From NCBI GenBank assembly GCA_002482565.1, contig DLGG01000144.1:274-13257 (forward strand): DNA of 12,984 nt. The letters run 5' to 3'. The position numbers and the translations under genes were made by a program. The notes below the pieces were generated by a model. The model was not told where the DNA came from. It worked only from the letters and a program-made list of their open reading frames with translations, and did no database searches. Of this stretch, positions 5,720-10,641 are shown one piece after another. This DNA comes from Solidesulfovibrio magneticus (GTDB taxonomy: Bacteria; Desulfobacterota; Desulfovibrionia; Desulfovibrionales; Desulfovibrionaceae). Each line of letters begins with the position of its first letter. Positions within the stretch are counted from its first letter, which is position 1.

Positions 5720-5733
5720 AACAAGGGGAAAAC

Positions 5734-6348
5734 GTGCAGCGTATTGAACCGGCCGACGCCGGAGCGCTTTTGGGGCTGATGCGCAAACTGCCCCTGTGGG
5801 CGGATTTCGCGGACGAGGACCTCGATCTGCTGCTGCGGGTCGGGGCGGTGCGGCTTGCCCGCTTCGCCTCGGGCGAAGCCATTGTCGAGGAAGGCAATTA
5901 CGAAAAGACGTTTTTCGTGCTGCTGCGCGGCCAGGTGGCCGTGGTCCGGGCCGGGCGGCACATCGCCGACCTGGACGCGGCCGGCACGATATTCGGCGAG
6001 ATGAGCTTTGTCCTTGGCAAGGGCCGCACGGCCACGGTGACGGCGCAAACGCCCTGCGACTGCCTGGTGGTGGACATGGGCTATGTGGATTTCCTGCAAA
6101 GCCCCGAGCGCGAGGATTTCCTCATCCGCATCTTCCGCCGCCTGGCCGAAGTGGTGCGGCAGCGGCTGGGGTCGGCCAATGCCCGCAAGGCGGCCCTACT
6201 CACCGCCATCAGGGAACGGCGCGAGGCCCTGGCCGCCCATGTCGCCGTGGAGCGGGCGGCCCTGGCCGGGCTCAAGCAGGAACTGGCCGGCCTGGACACG
6301 GCCGACGACGAGGAAGTGCTGCGCCAGCTGCTTGACCGGCGGTTCTAG
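5734..6348 (+). CDS. Cyclic-nucleotide-binding-domain protein without a DNA-binding domain
   Basis: A 204-residue protein. Residues about 15-125 form a cNMP-binding beta-roll with the phosphate-cassette-like stretch FGEMSFVLGKGRTATVTA, including the G-E pair (88-89) and R98 that hold a cyclic nucleotide in CRP-type domains. The remainder (about 125-200) is a charged, leucine-rich helix, probably coiled coil, rather than a helix-turn-helix. It may act as a protein-level sensor or adaptor. The GTG at 5734 was chosen because AAGGGG stands five bases upstream; an in-frame ATG at 5635 lies within the repeat hairpin and would add 33 residues of low-quality sequence. A hairpin (5703-5719) precedes the ribosome binding site. 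It may be cotranscribed with the CRP/FNR gene by readthrough, but the repeat between them argues for partial uncoupling. Confidence 0.8.
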   Translation: MQRIEPADAGALLGLMRKLPLWADFADEDLDLLLRVGAVRLARFASGEAIVEEGNYEKTFFVLLRGQVAVVRAGRHIADLDAAGTIFGEMSFVLGKGRTATVTAQTPCDCLVVDMGYVDFLQSPEREDFLIRIFRRLAEVVRQRLGSANARKAALLTAIRERREALAAHVAVERAALAGLKQELAGLDTADDEEVLRQLLDRRF

Positions 6349-6357
6349 GGCCGCGTC

Positions 6358-6380
6358 GCCGGCCTCGGCCGGCCACCCGG
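6358..6380. terminator. Possible bidirectional terminator between convergent genes
   Basis: GCCGGCC and GGCCGGC (6358-6373) form a 7-bp perfect palindrome with a 2-base spacer in the 43-base gap between convergent genes. The T content after the stem is low, so this is a hairpin in the right place rather than a textbook terminator. Confidence 0.4.
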
Positions 6381-6391
6381 CATTTCTTCGT

Positions 6392-7309
6392 TTAGGCGCG
6401 TTTCGAGGCTTTTTTGGGCTTCTTGTCGCCCTGAAACGGCGCGTCGGCCAGCATGTCCGCCACCGAAACCAGACGGCCGACGGACGAATCTACGCCGTCC
6501 TGGGCAGCGGGCCGCCTTGCGGCCAGGGCCGGCGCATCAACGGCCTTGCCCACTTCGGACGAGTCCGCCTCCGTCTGAGCGGCGGGCCGCTTTTCGACCT
6601 CGGCCGGCTCGGCGGCGGCTCCCGCCTCCCTGGCGATGTCCGCCCGAGCCCGGGCCACGAGCCGGGCCAGGGCCGCCGAAACGTCTTCGTCTTCGCCTGC
6701 CTCGATGGCGCCGTCCGCGCCGACGCCTGCCGCCGGGGCCGGCGCTTGAGCCGCTTCGGCCGCCAGGGACGAAGGCGTCTCATCGGCGGCAACGGCGGCG
6801 GCATCCGACGCTCCTACCGGTTCCCCGGTCGGCTCCCCGGCCGCGCTTTCGGCCTCCGGCGCAACCGTGGCAACGGCTTTGGCGGCCTTTTTCACCTTGC
6901 CGCCTCCGGCGAGCATCTCCAGCGTTTGCTGGGCCGCGGCCAAAAGCGCCGGCACGAACTTGCCCTTGCCCGGATAGGCCATGGCCCCGAGAAAGGCCCG
7001 CACCGCCTCGAAATCCGCGCACACATGGGCGTATTCCTGACGGCCGGCGATATCCTCGGTTTCAGGGTAGGTGACGATGTAGTAGCAGAAAAACCGGCCG
7101 GCCTGGGTGCGGATGACGGCGAAAAGCTCCACCCGCCCGCCGGACGGCGGCATGAGGCCGTCGGGCAGCACGTCGCGGCGATAATACGCCAGCAGCGTTC
7201 CCGTGACGGCCACGGCCGATCCGTTGCGGGCCAGCCGGTATTTCTTCTGCTTCCCGACGAGCTTGTCGCCGATATCCTTGTCGTTTTTGGGACGGAAAAA
7301 AGGCAGCAT
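6392..7309 (-). CDS. Unrecognised protein with a globular N-domain and Ala/Pro-rich tail
   Basis: A 305-residue protein that I do not recognise. Residues about 1-135 look globular (FFRPKNDKDIGDK, then strands such as VELFAVIRTQ and FFCYYIVTYP, then EYAHVCADFEAVRAFLGAM). From about 140 the sequence becomes an alanine-, glutamate- and proline-rich low-complexity tail, ending in a basic KKPKKASKRA. Two imperfect repeats, RPAAQTEADSSEVGK (241-255) and RPAAQDGVDSSVGR (266-279), lie near the end. There is no signal peptide or membrane helix. The ATG at 7307-7309 follows GGAGG and a good sigma70 promoter, which supports this start over the in-frame ATG 23 codons upstream. It is convergent to the cNMP protein. 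The tail could be a flexible linker or interaction arm; no function is proposed. Confidence 0.78.
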   Translation of the reverse strand: MLPFFRPKNDKDIGDKLVGKQKKYRLARNGSAVAVTGTLLAYYRRDVLPDGLMPPSGGRVELFAVIRTQAGRFFCYYIVTYPETEDIAGRQEYAHVCADFEAVRAFLGAMAYPGKGKFVPALLAAAQQTLEMLAGGGKVKKAAKAVATVAPEAESAAGEPTGEPVGASDAAAVAADETPSSLAAEAAQAPAPAAGVGADGAIEAGEDEDVSAALARLVARARADIAREAGAAAEPAEVEKRPAAQTEADSSEVGKAVDAPALAARRPAAQDGVDSSVGRLVSVADMLADAPFQGDKKPKKASKRA

Positions 7310-7326
7310 GGGACCGGGCCTCCGCA

Positions 7327-7354
7327 GGCGACGACATGCTCCGGCGTCGTCGCC
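7327..7354 (-). promoter_or_regulatory. Leader hairpin of the unrecognised gene
   Basis: GGCGACGAC (7327-7335) and GTCGTCGCC (7346-7354) form a perfect 9-bp inverted repeat with a 10-base loop. On the minus strand it begins about five bases after the predicted transcription start and ends 17 bases before the ATG, so it would be a 5' cap-like hairpin in the mRNA. Confidence 0.6.
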
Positions 7355-7365
7355 GAAGCTGGCCG

Positions 7366-7394
7366 CATATAGCGCCAAGCCTTGTCCGGGTCAA
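7366..7394 (-). promoter_or_regulatory. Sigma70 promoter of the unrecognised gene
   Basis: On the minus strand TTGACC (7389-7394), a 17-bp spacer and TATATG (7366-7371) make one of the best sigma70-type promoters in the window. The start point would be near 7359, about 50 bases before the ATG at 7309. Confidence 0.7.
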
Positions 7395-7488
7395 AGGGTC
7401 TCGGGCCGTGTCCGGGATGGTTTTTGTGCTTGCCGGAGCCGGGGAAAACGCGCATGGTGTGGGCAACGGGAAACACCTCCCCCACTCT

Positions 7489-7519
7489 GGGCGCGCCGAC
7501 TTCGGCGACGCCCTTTTTT
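7489..7519 (+). terminator. Orphan intrinsic terminator
   Basis: GGGCG/CGCCC (7489-7493, 7509-7513) and GCCGA/TCGGC (7495-7499, 7502-7506) stack into one hairpin that is followed by six T residues (7514-7519). It points rightward, but no plus-strand coding gene precedes it between 6349 and 7488, so it either ends a small RNA or catches stray transcription. Confidence 0.75.
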
Positions 7520-7527
7520 ATGACCCG

Positions 7528-7551
7528 ACTTTGTGAAAATTGTCACAAAGT
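7528..7551. promoter_or_regulatory. CRP-type palindrome upstream of the permease gene
   Basis: ACTTTGTGA (7528-7536) and TCACAAAGT (7543-7551) are perfect 9-bp arms around AAATTG. The core TGTGA-N6-TCACA equals the CRP-type consensus, which some CRP/FNR-family regulators of Desulfovibrio (such as HcpR) are also reported to resemble. The centre is about 80 bases before the start point expected from the TATAAT at 7608-7613, a spacing seen for class I activation. Confidence 0.7.
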
Positions 7552-7581
7552 TTATCCTCCTGCCAGCCTCCCGCAAAGCCC

Positions 7582-7656
7582 TTTTCCCACTTCATTGTGA
7601 AAAACAGTATAATAGCAGGAGTTTCTTGACATGACGAGGCTGTAATGGTCTATGCT
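7582..7656 (+). promoter_or_regulatory. Promoter elements of the TSUP permease gene
   Basis: A perfect TATAAT (7608-7613) has no good -35, as expected for an activator-dependent promoter. A TTGACA (7626-7631) lies 19 bp before TATGCT (7651-7656), a second possible promoter with a long spacer; it would start near 7663, just at the first leader hairpin. A TTGTGAAAA (7595-7603) repeats the left half of the CRP-type palindrome. Confidence 0.5.
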
Positions 7657-7663
7657 GCGACAA

Positions 7664-7859
7664 AAGCCTCGCGGCCCGGCAACGGGCCGTCAAGGCTTGG
7701 CCCAATGCTGATGCGGCCTCGCCGCGACACGTCGGATGCAGCCCTCCCAAACCGCACTGCGTGTCGCGCCGAAGCCGTCAGCATTCCGGCCAGCGGTGCG
7801 GCGGCAGGCTTCGCGTCTCCCCGCCAGCGGCAACAAGGCTTATGCGGCCACCCGGCCGC
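7664..7859 (+). promoter_or_regulatory. Highly structured 5' leader of the permease mRNA
   Basis: Three hairpin units are visible. P1 (7664-7698): AAGCCT/AGGCTT closing a GGCCCG-GCAA-CGGGCC stem. P2 (7704-7785): AATGCTGA/TCAGCATT, CGGC/GCCG (7714-7717, 7774-7777) and CGCGACAC/GTGTCGCG (7723-7730, 7761-7768). P3 (7844-7859): GCGGCC-ACCC-GGCCGC. Alternative pairings exist, for example GAAGCC (7771-7776) with GGCTTC (7807-7812), and AAGCCT (7664-7669) with AGGCTT (7836-7841). No known riboswitch class is recognised. The leader ends 37 bases before AAGGAGG (7897-7903). Confidence 0.65.
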
Positions 7860-7909
7860 CGTATTTCACCCCGCGACGCAGTTCGCCGCCAACGACAAGG
7901 AGGCCCGAC

Positions 7910-9064
7910 GTGAAAAACTGGAAATGGACCCTGCCTGTGGGGCTTTTGGCCATCGTGGCCATCGCCCTGTGGTTCGAGCCGGCTTTCGCCGACAAACTCT
8001 CCGAGGCCATCGCCAAGGCTCCCCAGGGAACCGAACCCGGCCAGATCGACCCGTCCAAGCCGGCCGGCTTCCTGGGCATCCCCGGCTCCCCGGTGGTCAA
8101 CCCCATCCTGGCCTTCTGCTGGGCCGTGTGGGTCGGCTGGATCTTCTCCACCGTGGGCGCGTTCGGCGGCGTCATGGCCGGCGTGGGCCACATGAGCGTC
8201 TTCGGCTTCGGCACGTACGCCGGCAGCTTCAAGAAAACCGCTCCGGACCTGGGCAAGATCGTCACCGACTCCATCAAGGCCTCCAACCAGTTCCTGGTCG
8301 GTCTTTCCGCCGCCATCAGCTCGTTTAACTACCTCAAGATGAAGCGTCTGGTCGTGCCCCTGGCCATCACCCTGGGCCTGGGTTCGCTGCTCGGCGCCTG
8401 GCTGGCCCAGGAACTCTCGGCCGGCAAGCTCGATTTCAAGTCCTACCAGGGCTACTTTGGCCTGTTTGTCCTGCTGCTGGGCGGCTGGCTCCTCTACGAG
8501 ACCACCCCGGCCGGCCAGGCCAAGAAGCAGACCGCCAAGAAGGCCGCCAAGGCCTTTGAGGACGCCGCCAAGAAGCAGGCCTCGGGCGAATCCGTTGATC
8601 CCAAAAACGTCGGCCTGCACATCAACCACTTCTCCATCTCCAAGTGCGCCTTCACCTTCTACGGCGTGCCCTTCCAGTTCAATCCGCTGATCCCGTTCCT
8701 GGGCGGCATCGTCATCTCGGCCGTGGCCGCCTTCCTCGGCGTCGGCGGCGGCTTCCTGCTGGTGCCCTTTTTGACCAGCGTCACCCAGCTGCCCATGTAC
8801 CTGGCCGCCGGCACCTCGGCCCTGGCCGTTCTGGTCAGCATGGTCACGAGCATCATCACCCTGCTCATGAAGGGCACCCCCATCGAGTGGCACTTCATCG
8901 GCCTGGAAATGCTCGGCATCGCCGTGGGCTCCTTTGTCGGCCCCATGACCTCCAAGTACTTCTCCGACGTGTGGCTCAAGCGCCTGTTCATCGTGCTGTC
9001 CCTCTACGTCGGCATCGGCTACCTCTTGGCCGGCTTCTTCAACTACAAGATTCCGGGCGTGTAG
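7910..9064 (+). CDS. TSUP (TauE/SafE, DUF81) family permease
   Basis: A 384-residue membrane protein. A hydrophobic N-terminus (about 8-27) resembles a signal sequence or first helix, and about eight further helices follow. The motif FLGVGGGFLLVPFL (275-288) is the glycine-rich signature of TSUP transporters; VGAFGGVMAGVGHM (82-95) is its counterpart in the first half. A long basic, lysine/alanine-rich loop (about 200-235) splits the halves. TSUP proteins move sulfite, sulfonates, sulfoacetate or other organic anions; the exact substrate cannot be assigned. The GTG start at 7910 is set by AAGGAGG six bases upstream, and the region before it is RNA structure rather than protein. The gene has its own complex promoter and leader and is closed by a strong terminator, so it is mainly monocistronic. 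A sulfur-oxyanion role would fit a sulfate reducer (inference). Confidence 0.85.
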   Translation: MKNWKWTLPVGLLAIVAIALWFEPAFADKLSEAIAKAPQGTEPGQIDPSKPAGFLGIPGSPVVNPILAFCWAVWVGWIFSTVGAFGGVMAGVGHMSVFGFGTYAGSFKKTAPDLGKIVTDSIKASNQFLVGLSAAISSFNYLKMKRLVVPLAITLGLGSLLGAWLAQELSAGKLDFKSYQGYFGLFVLLLGGWLLYETTPAGQAKKQTAKKAAKAFEDAAKKQASGESVDPKNVGLHINHFSISKCAFTFYGVPFQFNPLIPFLGGIVISAVAAFLGVGGGFLLVPFLTSVTQLPMYLAAGTSALAVLVSMVTSIITLLMKGTPIEWHFIGLEMLGIAVGSFVGPMTSKYFSDVWLKRLFIVLSLYVGIGYLLAGFFNYKIPGV

Positions 9065-9089
9065 AAATCTCTCGGACTCCCTGGACACG

Positions 9090-9127
9090 GCTCCCCGTCC
9101 CGGCTACCTGGGGCGGGGAGCTTTTTT
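9090..9127 (+). terminator. Intrinsic terminator after the permease gene
   Basis: GCTCCCCG (9090-9097) and CGGGGAGC (9114-9121) form an 8-bp stem, with further C/G runs pairing inside, followed by six T residues (9122-9127). The 3' arm includes GGGGAG, the only plausible ribosome binding site of the next gene. Confidence 0.92.
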
Positions 9128-9131
9128 GCCT

Positions 9132-9647
9132 ATGAACGACTTTTTGCTGCGCGCCTTTCTCGGCCTCGACGCCGTACTGATCGCCCCGTTTCGGCTGGTG
9201 GACGACGCCAGGGCCGGCTTTGCCTGCGGCATCCTGGTCACGGCCCTGGGCGCGGCGCTTATGGGCCGGGCCTGCGCCGCCGCCGTGGACCGGGTCCAAC
9301 GAGCCAAGAGAACCCGCCAGGAAGCGGAAATCAAACGCCACCAGGACACGTCTTTCTCGGCCCTGGCCGTCAAGGACCGCGAAACCTACCTGGCCGCCAA
9401 CCATCTGGCCCAGGAGGCCTACGGCAACGCCATGGCCCTGGCCGCCGGCCGGGCCGCCGCGCTCATCTGGCCGGCGCTCATGGTCCTGGCCTGGGCCACC
9501 TGGCGCTTTTCCGGCGTCCCCCTGCCTCTGGTCGGCGAGTCCGCCGGACCGGCCGTCTTTTTCATCCCCGCCTATCTGGCCGCCCAATGGGGCCTGGGAC
9601 GCCTGAAACGCGCCAAAGCCGCCCGTCGTGACCGGGCCGGGTCGTAA
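9132..9647 (+). CDS. Small unrecognised membrane protein
   Basis: A 171-residue protein of unknown family. Three hydrophobic segments are visible: about 24-46 (GFACGILVTALGAALMGRAC region), about 104-126 (AALIWPALMVLAWATW) and about 134-155 (GPAVFFIPAYLAAQWGLG). Between the first two is a charged helical stretch (about 53-85, rich in R, K, E and Q) that may form a coiled coil on one side of the membrane. The C-terminus is strongly basic. The ATG at 9132 is used here; a TTG at 9126 in the same frame is a real alternative because it lies five bases after GGGGAG, whereas the ATG is 11 bases away. The ribosome binding site is inside the permease terminator stem, so expression may depend on readthrough. 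No function is proposed. Confidence 0.7.
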   Translation: MNDFLLRAFLGLDAVLIAPFRLVDDARAGFACGILVTALGAALMGRACAAAVDRVQRAKRTRQEAEIKRHQDTSFSALAVKDRETYLAANHLAQEAYGNAMALAAGRAAALIWPALMVLAWATWRFSGVPLPLVGESAGPAVFFIPAYLAAQWGLGRLKRAKAARRDRAGS

Positions 9648-9654
9648 CGACCCG
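9638..9654 (+). promoter_or_regulatory. Hairpin around the stop codon of the membrane protein gene
   Basis: CGGGTCG and CGACCCG (9638-9644, 9648-9654) pair perfectly with the stop TAA as the loop. Only a short pyrimidine run follows, so termination would be weak. Confidence 0.4.
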
Positions 9655-9681
9655 CTTTCCTCCCGGCCCGAACTGACGTAT

Positions 9682-9698
9682 CCTCCCCGTCCGGGAGG
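9682..9698 (+). promoter_or_regulatory. Hairpin that may cover the ribosome binding site of the lipoprotein gene
   Basis: CCTCCC (9682-9687) pairs with GGGAGG (9693-9698), which is the ribosome binding site of the ATG at 9706. A competing partner, TCCCGG (9661-9666), can pair with CCGGGA (9691-9696). Translation control is possible but not shown. Confidence 0.35.
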
Positions 9699-9705
9699 GA
9701 AATGG

Positions 9706-10641
9706 ATGCGGCGACGCGACGTTTTGCTGGCAGGGCTTTGCCTGCCGTTTCTCGCCGCCTGCGGCCGGGACGAGGACGCCGTGCGCGTGGACCTCTCCCG
9801 CCGCGAGGAGCCCGTCTTGCGCCAGCCCCCCCGGGCCGTCACCTACGCCTACCTCCCCCAGTACGCCCACACCGTCTCCTACGAACGCCACCGCCTGCTT
9901 TTGGACTACATCGGCCGGGCCACCGGCATCCCCCTGCGCCAGGTCTTTCCCGACACCTTCGAGGAACACGTGCGCATGGTCGAGCGCGGCGAAATCGACA
10001 TTTCTTTCTCCAATCCCTTCGCCTACATCCGCATGGCGGCCAGCGGCGCACGGGCCTTTGCCCGCATCATCGAACCCTCGGGCAAGCCCGACTTCAGAAG
10101 CCAGATCATCTGCCGCCGCGACAACAAGGAACTCAAGACCCTGGCCGACTGCCGGGGCAAGCGCTGGATGGCCGTGGACCCATCCTCGGCCGGAGGCTAC
10201 ATCTACGCCCTGGGCGAATTTTACGACAACGGCATCCGCCGCTCGGATTTCGCCGAGATCTCCTTTGCCCCGGGGCCGGGCGGCAAACAGGAAAAAGTCG
10301 TGCTGGCCGTTTTCGCCGGGGCCTGCGACATCGGCTCGGTGCGCGACGGGACCCTGGAAATCCTGCGCGGCCGCATCGACCTGAGCCAGATTCGCATTCT
10401 GGCCGAAAGCAAGTCCTATCCCGGCTGGGTCTACGGCGCCCGGGCCGGGTTCTCGCCCGAGATCGTCGAGAAAATCGCCCGGGCCATGTTCGCCCTGCGC
10501 TACGACCGTCCCGACGACGCCGCCATCCTGTCCGCCGCCGGCATGCGCGGCATCATCCCCGCCGTGGACGCGGACTACGATTCCGTGCGCCGGCTGGCCG
10601 AAAAACTCGGCCTCGACGCCCTGCCCGGAGGCGAGGAATGA
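9706..10641 (+). CDS. PhnD-like periplasmic substrate-binding lipoprotein
   Basis: A 311-residue protein. A short basic and hydrophobic signal ends in the lipobox LAAC with C19 as the lipidated residue, so it is an outer-surface or periplasm-facing lipoprotein. The mature part has the two-lobed fold of PhnD-type phosphate/phosphite/phosphonate binding proteins: YAYLPQYAH near the start, an ERGEIDISFSNPFAYIRM-like stretch (about 92-109) typical of the ligand cleft, DPSSAGGYIYALGEF (about 158-172), and a VFAGACDIGSVRDG segment (about 203-216). No ABC permease or ATPase is next to it. Instead it overlaps a histidine kinase gene by 4 bp (ATGA), so it more likely presents a ligand to the kinase than to a transporter. 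The ATG at 9706 is chosen because it follows GGGAGGG and begins the signal peptide directly. The ligand is unknown; PhnD-like proteins also bind sulfur or nitrogen oxyanions and other small molecules. Confidence 0.85.
   Translation: MRRRDVLLAGLCLPFLAACGRDEDAVRVDLSRREEPVLRQPPRAVTYAYLPQYAHTVSYERHRLLLDYIGRATGIPLRQVFPDTFEEHVRMVERGEIDISFSNPFAYIRMAASGARAFARIIEPSGKPDFRSQIICRRDNKELKTLADCRGKRWMAVDPSSAGGYIYALGEFYDNGIRRSDFAEISFAPGPGGKQEKVVLAVFAGACDIGSVRDGTLEILRGRIDLSQIRILAESKSYPGWVYGARAGFSPEIVEKIARAMFALRYDRPDDAAILSAAGMRGIIPAVDADYDSVRRLAEKLGLDALPGGEE

Noticed and set aside
5635..5733. ATG at 5635 as start of the cNMP-domain protein
   Set aside because: The ATG lies in the mini-hairpin of the repeat unit without a ribosome binding site; GTG at 5734 has AAGGGG at good distance and begins just before the domain.
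7062..7485. Minus-strand open frames upstream of and overlapping the unrecognised gene
   Set aside because: They start upstream of the good promoter at 7366-7394 and overlap the start of the real gene; there is no convincing ribosome binding site or family.
7664..7859. Assignment of the leader to a known riboswitch class (SAM, cobalamin, Moco, c-di-GMP, fluoride)
   Set aside because: Single matching words such as CCCGGCAAC occur, but the conserved cores of these classes are not present in the right order.
7778..9088. Long minus-strand open frame opposite the permease
   Set aside because: Gly/Glu/Asp/His-rich antisense translation with no membrane or domain pattern; the plus strand encodes a clear TSUP permease.
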